Positions 1 to 4,580 of a stretch of 5,966 nt of DNA are shown piece after piece (position 1 is the first letter of the stretch; each line of letters begins with the position of its first letter). A program made the translations under genes and the position numbers. The notes beneath the pieces were generated by a model. That model did not search any database. It was not told where the DNA came from and saw only the letters and a list, made by a program, of their open reading frames with translations. This stretch comes from Meridianimarinicoccus sp044221805 (GTDB taxonomy: Bacteria > Pseudomonadota > Alphaproteobacteria > Rhodobacterales > Rhodobacteraceae), in contig JBGAOK010000143.1 of the NCBI GenBank assembly GCA_044221805.1, positions 1-5,966 on the forward strand, read 5' to 3'.

Positions 1-164
1 ACGAGGATCTGTGGCGCCGGCTCGACGCCGCCCAGGCGCGGCACACGCTGATCTGGCAATGGTGCAAGGGCCATGCCGGCCATCCCGAGACCGAACGCGC
101 CGCCGCGCTGGCCCGGGCCGGCATGGCGCCGTTCAAGCCGAAGAAGGCGGCCGGCGGCCGATGA
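1..164 (+). CDS. rnhA: Ribonuclease HI, C-terminal 53 residues (5' end outside window)
   Basis: RNase HI cleaves the RNA strand of RNA/DNA hybrids in the cytoplasm, clearing R-loops and replication primers. Reading from base 3, the visible tail starts with EDLWRRLDAA and continues to WQWCKGHAGHPETER, which lines up without gaps with the E. coli enzyme (DLWQRLDAA and WEWVKGHAGHPENER). It ends in a short basic tail (PFKPKKAAGGR) and a TGA at 162-164. The histidine of the flexible KGHAGH loop, which assists catalysis, is present (codon 72-74). The residue matching the catalytic Asp134 of E. coli is alanine (codon 102-104), the next conserved Glu is also alanine, and the position of Asn130 is threonine. 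The other three catalytic carboxylates lie upstream of the window. The stop overlaps the start of the next gene, so the two are probably translationally coupled. Family assignment is secure; whether the enzyme is fully active is open. Confidence 0.93.
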   Translation, partial: EDLWRRLDAAQARHTLIWQWCKGHAGHPETERAAALARAGMAPFKPKKAAGGR

Positions 165-784
165 CCCCGCCGCTGACCCTCGACATGGCCGCGGTGGTGG
201 TCTTCGCCCTGACCGGCGCGCTCGGCGCCAGCCGGGCCCAGCTCGACCCGGTCGGCTTCATGTTCCTCGCCTGCCTGACCGCGGTGGGCGGCGGCACCGT
301 GCGCGACCTGCTGCTGGGGCGCGACCCGGTGTTCTGGGTGGCGGCGCCGGCCTACATCCTTGTCGCCGCCGCCGCGGCGCTGGTGGTGTTCTTCACCGCG
401 CATCATCTGGAAAGCCGGCTGAAGGCGCTGATCTGGATCGATGCGGTGGCGCTCTCGGTGGCGGTGGCCGCCGGGGTCGCGGTCGCCCGCAGCATGGGCA
501 CCGGCCCCTTCATCCAGGTGCTGATGGGCATCGTCACCGGCTGCATGGGCGGGCTGATGCGCGACATGGTGCTGGCCGAGGTGCCGCTGGTGCTGAAGCA
601 GGGCGAGATCTACGTCACCGCCGCCTTTGCCGGCGCGCTCGCGGCGGTGGCCGCCCTCGCGGTCGACCTCCACCCGGCGTTGCCGCTGATCGCCTGCATG
701 GTCGTGACCTTCGCACTTCGCGCCGGATCCATCGCCTTCGGCTGGCGCCTGCCCAGCTACAAGGCCCGCCCGCCGCGGCGCTGA
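161..784 (+). CDS. TRIC/UPF0126 family membrane protein (trimeric intracellular cation channel family)
   Basis: This 207-residue inner-membrane protein belongs to the YadS/YicG (UPF0126) family, prokaryotic relatives of TRIC monovalent-cation channels. The sequence is mostly hydrophobic, with about seven membrane segments near residues 8-24, 31-50, 61-80, 90-110, 116-137, 149-169 and 172-194. The two diagnostic glycine-rich helix-kink motifs are in place, GGGTVRD at 43-49 and GGLMRD at 130-135, one in each half of the internally duplicated fold; the first is followed by the typical LLLGRDPVFWV. The tail is short and basic (SYKARPPRR). I chose the ATG at 161 because it overlaps the rnhA stop as ATGA and gives the usual family length; the open frame extends further upstream only as an antisense-like shadow of rnhA. 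A purine-rich GAAGGCGG about ten bases upstream is a weak ribosome-binding site. Some relatives have been proposed to transport small organic solutes, so the transported species is unknown here. Confidence 0.9.
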   Translation: MTPPLTLDMAAVVVFALTGALGASRAQLDPVGFMFLACLTAVGGGTVRDLLLGRDPVFWVAAPAYILVAAAAALVVFFTAHHLESRLKALIWIDAVALSVAVAAGVAVARSMGTGPFIQVLMGIVTGCMGGLMRDMVLAEVPLVLKQGEIYVTAAFAGALAAVAALAVDLHPALPLIACMVVTFALRAGSIAFGWRLPSYKARPPRR

Positions 785-844
785 ACCGGCGATGCCCGGC
801 GTCCTGCGGCCCGGATGGTGCCCGCACCGGCCCGAACCGACCCG

Positions 845-868
845 GATCCCGATCCTGATCCTGATCCC
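845..868. repeat. Hexamer tandem repeat (GATCCY x4)
   Basis: Four consecutive six-base units read GATCCC, GATCCT, GATCCT, GATCCC. The tract lies in non-coding DNA 60 bases downstream of the TRIC stop. It may be a simple slippage product; no function is indicated. Confidence 0.7.
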
Positions 869-1017
869 TCATCCGGAGGACCCCGGTCCCGCCCGGACCA
901 GTCGCACCCGACCGGGCCCCGCCGGCCCGGCCCGGGTCAGGGATCGCGCGCCGCGCGACCGCCGGAGGCGGCGCCGCAGGCGTCCTTGACGCGGTCGCGG
1001 CCGTCCCATCCTCGGAC

Positions 1018-1054
1018 AGGCGCCGCGAGGGGCAGACCTGCCCCTCAGGCGCCT
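1018..1054. terminator. Strong hairpin, candidate transcription terminator or RNA-stabilising stem
   Basis: An inner stem GAGGGGCA (1027-1034) pairs perfectly with TGCCCCTC (1039-1046) around the loop GACC. An outer stem AGGCGCC (1018-1024) pairs perfectly with GGCGCCT (1048-1054), separated from the inner stem by only two bases on one side and one on the other. That gives 15 base pairs in total. The structure forms equally well in RNA from either strand and lies between two convergent genes. There is no U-tract on either side, so it is not a canonical intrinsic terminator. It may protect a 3' end from exonucleases or slow polymerase. Confidence 0.5.
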
Positions 1055-1113
1055 CCCCAGCCCGGATCCCGCCGCCACGCCCGGGTCTCGGCACCGCCAG
1101 CCAAATCCACCCG

Positions 1114-1188
1114 CCGGCCGTCAGGCCGGCACTGTCTACCTTCCGGCCGTCAGGCCGGCACTGTCTACCTGCCGGCCGTCAGGCCGGC
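1114..1188. repeat. 29-bp tandem repeat, 2.6 copies, each with a palindromic core
   Basis: Units begin at 1114, 1143 and 1172. The first two differ only in the last base (T or G); the third is cut off after 17 matching bases. Each unit starts with CCGGCC-GTCA-GGCCGG, a perfect six-base-pair stem with a four-base loop (seven pairs in copies 1 and 3). In the first two units this is followed by the spacer CACTGTCTACCT. The array is in the gap between convergent genes. Three stacked hairpins could act as a bidirectional transcription barrier or as a REP-like element. Confidence 0.85.
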
Positions 1189-1230
1189 CCGGCCCAACGG
1201 GATGAGCTGCCGCGCAGCGGCGGCGAAGAC

Positions 1231-1249
1231 GGGCGGGAGCCGCCCGCCC
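1231..1249 (-). terminator. Candidate terminator hairpin of the monooxygenase gene
   Basis: On the minus strand the stop codon of the monooxygenase is followed after one base by GGGCGGG, the loop CGGCT and CCCGCCC, a seven-pair all-G+C stem. The bases after it are GTCTTCG, so the expected U-tract is weak. Position directly behind the stop supports a terminator role; strength is uncertain. Confidence 0.4.
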
Positions 1250-1250
1250 C

Positions 1251-2432
1251 TCAGCGCGTCACGTCGTGGGTATAAAGCCAGTCGAAGCGGCGCAGCGCCG
1301 CCTCCGGCGCCAGCCGCTCGCCCAGCCGCAGCGCCGCATGGGCCAGCGGGCGCAGCGGCCCCCGCAGGTGATAGGCCCGCGCGTTGCGCCCGGCCGCGGC
1401 GACGGTGCGCACCGCGCGGTCGCGCCGCGCCGCCTGATAGCGCGCGAAGACCTCCGCCGGCGCCTCGGCCTCGGCCAGCGCCCGGGCCAGCACCCAGGCA
1501 TCCTCCAACGCCATGCAGGCGCCCTGGGCCAGGAAAGGCAGCGTCGGGTGGATCGCGTCGCCCAGCCCGGCCAGCCCGCCCGAACGCCCGGCCCGGCCCC
1601 AGACCTCGGCCACCGGATGGCGGAACAGGCCCCAGCGATGCACCTCGGTCACCCGCTCCAGCAGGCGCCGCGGCTCGGGGCCGAAGCCGGCGAAGGCGGC
1701 CTGCATCCGGGCCGGGTCGTCCGGGTGGCTCCAGCCCTCCTCGGCCCAGCCGGCACGCTCCTCGACCGCGACCAGGTTCATCAGCCGCCCGTCGCGCAGC
1801 GGATAGGCCACCAGATGCCGCCCCGGCCCCAGGAACAGCCGCACCTCGGCCGGTGCCGGTGCGTCCAGCGGGACCAGCGCGCGCCACGCGGTCTGCCCGG
1901 TGAAGTGCGGCGCCGGCGCCGGTCCCAGCGCGGCGCGCGCGACCCCGCGCACCCCGTCGGCGGCGATCACCAGCGGGTGGCGCTCGACCGCGCCGCCCTC
2001 CAGATCCAGCCGCACCCTTCCGTCGGGCTCCAGCGCCACCGCCGCGACCCGGCAGGCGAAGCGGAACCGCACCCCGGCCGCGGCCGCCTCGGCGCCCAGC
2101 GCGGCGACCAGATCGGCGCGATGCACCAGGCACCAGGGATGCGGCGAGGGGATCGTGTTCAGGTCCAGCTTCAGCACCCGCCGGCCGCCGATGCCGTCGA
2201 CCAGCCAGACCCGGCGGCCGCGCGGCGCCCCGGCCGCGACGGCTGCGCCGACGCCCAGCGCGTCCAGCACCGCCATGCCGTTCGGACTGATCTGCAGGCC
2301 GGCGCCGACCTCGCCCAGGGCATCGGCCTGCTCGATCACCTCGACCACGGCGCCGCGCCGGGCGCAGGCCAGCGCCACCGCCAGACCGCCGATCCCGCCG
2401 CCCAGCACGGTGACGGGCTGGCCGATCAGCAT
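1251..2432 (-). CDS. FAD-dependent monooxygenase, salicylate-hydroxylase-like (group A flavoprotein)
   Basis: Enzymes of this PHBH-fold family use NAD(P)H and O2 to hydroxylate aromatic or heteroaromatic rings through a C4a-hydroperoxyflavin, acting in the cytosol. The 393-residue product shows the three family fingerprints in order: the FAD-binding GGGIGG at 11-16 with acidic Glu34 ending the second strand; the DG motif AADGVR at 157-162, which serves both FAD and NAD(P)H binding; and the GD motif GDAIHP at 291-296 followed by AQGACMALEDA. This last block is characteristic of salicylate and 3-hydroxybenzoate hydroxylase-like members. R105 in VHRADL is also typical. I chose the ATG at 2432 because the first beta strand should lie within about ten residues of the start. 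A TTG at 2495 would add 21 residues with no homology and no ribosome-binding site, and the ATG itself lacks a clear one. The substrate cannot be deduced: no pathway genes are adjacent. The gene lies 174 bases behind dksA on the same strand and may share its transcript. Confidence 0.88.
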   Translation of the reverse strand: MLIGQPVTVLGGGIGGLAVALACARRGAVVEVIEQADALGEVGAGLQISPNGMAVLDALGVGAAVAAGAPRGRRVWLVDGIGGRRVLKLDLNTIPSPHPWCLVHRADLVAALGAEAAAAGVRFRFACRVAAVALEPDGRVRLDLEGGAVERHPLVIAADGVRGVARAALGPAPAPHFTGQTAWRALVPLDAPAPAEVRLFLGPGRHLVAYPLRDGRLMNLVAVEERAGWAEEGWSHPDDPARMQAAFAGFGPEPRRLLERVTEVHRWGLFRHPVAEVWGRAGRSGGLAGLGDAIHPTLPFLAQGACMALEDAWVLARALAEAEAPAEVFARYQAARRDRAVRTVAAAGRNARAYHLRGPLRPLAHAALRLGERLAPEAALRRFDWLYTHDVTR

Positions 2433-2513
2433 GGCGCCGTCGCCCGGTCGGGGCAGGACGGAGAAGGATTCGGGACGCTGCGGGTCATCGGGCAAGGGAC
2501 GGGCACGGCGACA

Positions 2514-2539
2514 CCGGGACAGCGGCGCCTGTTTCCCGG
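2514..2539 (-). terminator. Weak hairpin between dksA and the monooxygenase gene
   Basis: CCGGG plus ACAG (2514-2522) pair with CTGT (2529-2532) and CCCGG (2535-2539), with a two-base bulge and the loop CGGCGC. The stem lies 68-93 bases beyond the dksA stop. It lacks a T-run, so it may only attenuate or mark an RNA-processing site rather than end transcription before the monooxygenase. Nothing else in the 174-base gap stands out. Confidence 0.3.
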
Positions 2540-2606
2540 GCAGCCGGCGCCCGTCGCACCGGAAGCGGGGACAAGACCCGGCAGGCGACCGCCGGGCCGG
2601 GACGCG

Positions 2607-3029
2607 TCATTCGTCGCGGTGGACCTTCTCGCGCCGCTCGTGGCGTTCCTGCGCCTCGAGGCTCAGGGTCGCGATCGGCCTTGCGTCGAGCCGCTTCAGC
2701 GAGATCGGCTCGCCGGTCACCTCGCAATAGCCGTAGTCGCCGCTTTCGATCCGCCGCAGCGCCGCGTCGATCTTCGCCACCAGCTTGCGCTGGCGGTCCC
2801 GGGTGCGAAGTTCCAGCGCCCGGTCGGTCTCTTCCGAGGCGCGGTCGGCCACGTCGGGAATGTTCCGGGTGCTGTCCTGCAGGCCTTCGATCGTGGCCCG
2901 GCTTTCGGCCATCAGTTCCTGCTTCTGGTCGATCAGCTTGCGCCGGAAATATTCGAGTTGCCGTTCGTTCATGAAGGGCTCGTCCTCGGCAGGACGATAA
3001 TTCTCGGGCAAAAACACTTCGGACTTCAT
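2607..3029 (-). CDS. dksA: DksA-type RNA polymerase regulator with a degenerate (single-Cys) zinc finger
   Basis: DksA binds in the secondary channel of RNA polymerase and, with ppGpp, reprograms promoters, notably repressing rRNA transcription on starvation. The product has 140 residues (E. coli DksA has 151). A globular N-terminus and a long coiled coil (about residues 20-95) carry the functional tip: D59, D62 and A64 in PDVADRA match E. coli D71, D74 and A76. LELRTRDRQRKL at 72-83 is a close family match. The C-terminal zinc-ribbon keeps the fold pattern (GYCEVTGEPI, RRLDARP-like), but only C102 of the four ligands remains; the other positions are T105, S123 and A126. Such C-T-S-A proteins are known from Rhodobacter and resemble the zinc-independent Pseudomonas DksA2. 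I chose the ATG at 3029 because AGGGGA sits seven bases upstream and homologues begin with a similar sequence; an in-frame ATG at 3080 is a rival. It is divergent from the MoxR gene. Confidence 0.93.
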   Translation of the reverse strand: MKSEVFLPENYRPAEDEPFMNERQLEYFRRKLIDQKQELMAESRATIEGLQDSTRNIPDVADRASEETDRALELRTRDRQRKLVAKIDAALRRIESGDYGYCEVTGEPISLKRLDARPIATLSLEAQERHERREKVHRDE

Positions 3030-3035
3030 GTCTGT

Positions 3036-3041
3036 TCCCCT
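3036..3041 (-). promoter_or_regulatory. Ribosome-binding site of dksA
   Basis: The minus strand reads AGGGGA here, six bases before the ATG at 3029. It supports the 140-residue start over the 17-codon longer in-frame form that begins at 3080, although that form also has a good site (AAGGAA, 3088-3093). Confidence 0.6.
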
Positions 3042-3049
3042 ATGCGGGC

Positions 3050-3067
3050 CGGTCACCCGGTCACCGG
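3050..3067. repeat. 8-bp tandem direct repeat in the dksA leader
   Basis: CGGTCACC occurs twice head to tail (3050-3057, 3058-3065) and is followed by GG. It lies 21 bases upstream of the dksA start codon, within the presumed leader. The second copy overlaps a small stem, TCACC (3061-3065) pairing with GGTGA (3071-3075). It might be a protein- or RNA-level control site, or chance. Confidence 0.55.
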
Positions 3068-3123
3068 CATGGTGAGTCATGACCGATTTCCTTGTGAACC
3101 GTCCGGCACCAACCTGTGCGCGC

Positions 3124-3152
3124 CGCATACAAGAAGGCACCCGGCCTGTCAC
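3124..3152 (-). promoter_or_regulatory. Candidate housekeeping promoter of dksA
   Basis: On the minus strand GTGACA (3147-3152) matches five of six bases of the -35 consensus and is followed after 17 bases by TATGCG (3124-3129), a partial -10. Transcription would start near 3117 and give a leader of roughly 88 bases. Found by eye; alphaproteobacterial -10 elements are variable, so this is tentative. Confidence 0.35.
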
Positions 3153-3356
3153 GCGGATTCAGCATCTTGCGCCCCCCGGTTGAGACGTCGCACCCGGTTG
3201 CGCCGGGGCCGCAAAGGGGCGCGCGCCGGAACCGTGCGCCATGGCACCGCTGCCCGGAAAGACGGCACCGCCGCGCGCATCCGGGCAGCCGGGGCCACCG
3301 GCGGCCGTCAGGGCCGCGGCACGCTGGCCCGCGGCGCCACCGCCGGCCGCCTTGGC

Positions 3357-3385
3357 TTGCAGGCCGGACGGCGGGGAATTATCTC
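3357..3385 (+). promoter_or_regulatory. Candidate promoter of the MoxR gene
   Basis: TTGCAG (3357-3362) is followed after 17 bases by TATCTC (3380-3385), within the only A+T-rich patch (GAATTATC) close to the gene. Transcription would start near 3392, leaving about 28 bases before the ATG at 3420. Match to consensus is moderate and rests on inspection only. Confidence 0.35.
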
Positions 3386-3419
3386 GCCCGAAGCAGCGCA
3401 CAGGTCAGGATCAGCGGTC

Positions 3420-4262
3420 ATGAAGTTCCAGGGCACCGACAGCTATGTGGCAACGGACGACCTGAAGGTGGCGGTGAACGCCGCGGTGACGCTGGAGCGT
3501 CCGCTTCTGGTCAAGGGCGAACCCGGCACCGGCAAGACCGAGTTGGCCCGCCAGGTCTCCGGCGCGCTCGGCCTGCCGATCATCGAATGGACGGTGAAGT
3601 CCACCACCCGCGCCCAGCAGGGGCTCTACGAATACGACGCGGTCAGCCGCCTGCGCGACAGCCAGCTTGGCGATCCGAAGGTGAACGACGTCGCCAACTA
3701 CATCCGCAAGGGCAAGGTCTGGCAGGCCTTCGATGCGGACGGCAAGGTGGTCCTGCTGATCGACGAGATCGACAAGGCCGACATCGAGTTTCCCAACGAC
3801 CTGTTGCAGGAACTCGACCGGATGGAGTTCTTCGTCTACGAGACCGGCGAGACGATCCGCGCCCGGCACCGCCCCATCGTCATCATTACCTCGAACAACG
3901 AGAAGGAACTGCCCGACGCCTTCCTGCGCCGCTGTTTCTTCCACTACATCCGCTTTCCCGACGCCGAGACCATGAAGCGGATCGTCGAGGTGCATTTCCC
4001 CGGCATCAAGCCGCGCCTGCTGACCGCCGCGCTGGAACAGTTCTACACCCTGCGGGAAACCGGCGGGCTGAAGAAGAAGCCGTCGACCTCGGAAATGCTG
4101 GACTGGCTCAAGCTGCTGCTGGCCGAGGATCTGGACCCCGCCGACCTGAAGGCCGACCCGACCAGCGCGCTGCCGAAGCTGCACGGCGCGCTGCTGAAGA
4201 ACGAACAGGACGTCCACCTGTTCGAACGCCTCGCCTTCATGGCCCGCGGCGGGCGGCGCTAG
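3420..4262 (+). CDS. MoxR-family AAA+ ATPase
   Basis: MoxR ATPases are chaperone-like AAA+ proteins, usually hexameric, that work with von Willebrand factor A (VWA) proteins to assemble or activate enzyme complexes or insert metal cofactors. The 280-residue protein has the whole module: Walker A GEPGTGKT at 33-40; Walker B VVLLIDEIDKA at 110-120 with D115 and E116; sensor 1 in ITSNNEKELPDAFLRRC at 156-172, where R170/R171 are candidate arginine fingers; and a helical lid with KKPSTSEMLDWLK at 219-231 in the sensor 2 region. STTRAQQGLYEYDAVSRLRD at 61-80 is highly typical of the short alphaproteobacterial and pseudomonad MoxR type often paired with a CoxE-like VWA gene. The length equals that of close relatives. 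AGGA at 3407-3410, nine bases upstream, supports the ATG at 3420; it is the only start consistent with the family. No VWA gene follows: the next gene is an acetyltransferase after a 318-base gap. The client complex is unknown. Confidence 0.94.
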   Translation: MKFQGTDSYVATDDLKVAVNAAVTLERPLLVKGEPGTGKTELARQVSGALGLPIIEWTVKSTTRAQQGLYEYDAVSRLRDSQLGDPKVNDVANYIRKGKVWQAFDADGKVVLLIDEIDKADIEFPNDLLQELDRMEFFVYETGETIRARHRPIVIITSNNEKELPDAFLRRCFFHYIRFPDAETMKRIVEVHFPGIKPRLLTAALEQFYTLRETGGLKKKPSTSEMLDWLKLLLAEDLDPADLKADPTSALPKLHGALLKNEQDVHLFERLAFMARGGRR

Positions 4263-4272
4263 GCCGGCCCGA

Positions 4273-4372
4273 TCCTCCCGTTCCCCTCGTTCGTTCCCAT
4301 CTGTTCCCGGTTTTCGCGCCGCTTCCGGTCCTTCCGCGCCCGTTTCTTCCCCTCGGTTCCCTTCCCGGCCCG
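4273..4372 (+). terminator. Pyrimidine-rich tract, candidate Rho-loading (rut) site behind the MoxR gene
   Basis: By hand count the 100 bases contain 48 C, 32 T, 19 G and one A (at 4299). TTCCC recurs six times. Long C-rich, G-poor, unstructured RNA is what Rho hexamers load on, and this tract begins ten bases after the MoxR stop. No intrinsic hairpin with U-tract is present, so Rho-dependent termination is the simplest reading. The role is inferred; the composition is seen directly. Confidence 0.45.
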
Positions 4373-4384
4373 ATCAGGCCCCAT

Positions 4385-4414
4385 CAGGCCCGGCCAGGCC
4401 CGGCCAGGCCCGGC
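4385..4414. repeat. 10-bp tandem repeat, three perfect copies
   Basis: CAGGCCCGGC occurs three times head to tail, preceded by two related ATCAGGCCC units (4373-4381 and 4383-4391). It follows the pyrimidine tract in the gap behind the MoxR gene. Ten bases is close to one helical turn, so all copies would face the same side of the DNA. Confidence 0.8.
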
Positions 4415-4580
4415 GAAGCCCGTTGCAACCGGCCGCCGCGCGTCCTGTCCGACCTCGGGCGCGTGACCGGCGCCGGTGACCCGCGGCGCCAGCGCAACCC
4501 TTGCCGCCAATCTCCCGCTGCGTCCTTCTCTTTCCGGCTTGCCTCCCGTATGGCTGGACGGATCAGGCAAGAGACTTCCC

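Larger units (their letters stand above)
785..1250. other. Non-coding gap between convergent genes, rich in inverted and tandem repeats
   Basis: I see no gene in these 466 bases. Open frames exist on both strands but translate to Pro/Arg/Ala/Gly low-complexity sequence without recognisable motifs, as expected from G+C-rich non-coding DNA. The region lies between the 3' ends of the TRIC gene and the monooxygenase gene, so it must hold termination signals for both. It contains a four-unit hexamer repeat (845-868), a long hairpin (1018-1054), a 29-bp tandem repeat with a palindromic core (1114-1188), a small stem (1209-1221) and a G+C stem just after the monooxygenase stop (1231-1249). Confidence 0.75.
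3030..3419. other. Divergent non-coding region between dksA and the MoxR gene
   Basis: These 390 bases separate two divergent genes and should hold both promoters. Short A+T-richer patches stand out at about 3083-3096, 3118-3135, 3153-3170 and 3376-3385. The middle part (3181-3360) is very G+C-rich with several inverted repeats, including a nine-base perfect pair at 3249-3257 and 3281-3289. A 60-codon frame starting at the ATG at 3241 is Pro/Ala/Arg-rich with no recognisable motif, so I do not call a gene there. Confidence 0.65.
4263..4580. other. Non-coding gap between the MoxR and acetyltransferase genes
   Basis: No gene is visible in these 318 bases. The first third is a pyrimidine-rich tract (4273-4372), followed by a 10-bp tandem repeat (4385-4414), then G+C-rich DNA with a perfect 12-base palindrome ACCGGCGCCGGT at 4466-4477 that could be an operator for the downstream pair. 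I could not identify a convincing promoter for the acetyltransferase. The minus-strand frame covering this gap encodes Arg/Lys/Gly-rich sequence arising from the purine-rich complement and is not credible. Confidence 0.65.

Noticed and set aside
11..160. N-terminal extension of the TRIC protein from ATG 11
   Set aside because: These bases encode rnhA in another frame; the extension is Arg/Pro-rich, and the ATG at 161 overlaps the rnhA stop and gives the family length.
1114..1188. Possible CRISPR array because of 29-base periodicity
   Set aside because: The whole 29-base unit is repeated, so there are no variable spacers, only 2.6 copies, and no cas genes nearby.
815..1903. A 362-codon plus-strand open frame across the first gap
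   Set aside because: Almost entirely Pro/Arg/Ala, overlapping non-coding repeats and the antisense of the monooxygenase gene.
2433..2495. Longer monooxygenase form starting at TTG 2495
   Set aside because: It adds 21 residues before the first beta strand, has no ribosome-binding site and does not resemble the family.
3241..3423. A 60-codon small protein upstream of the MoxR gene
   Set aside because: Pro/Ala-rich composition, no clear ribosome-binding site, and it overlaps both the candidate MoxR promoter and the MoxR start.
3411..4217. A 268-codon minus-strand open frame
   Set aside because: It is the antisense shadow of the MoxR gene, whose plus-strand product has every AAA+ motif.
1266..4262. 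A 998-codon plus-strand open frame running into the MoxR gene
   Set aside because: Up to 3419 it is antisense to the monooxygenase and dksA genes and translates to Arg/Pro/Gln-rich sequence; only the part from 3420 is a real gene. Such frames are common at high G+C.
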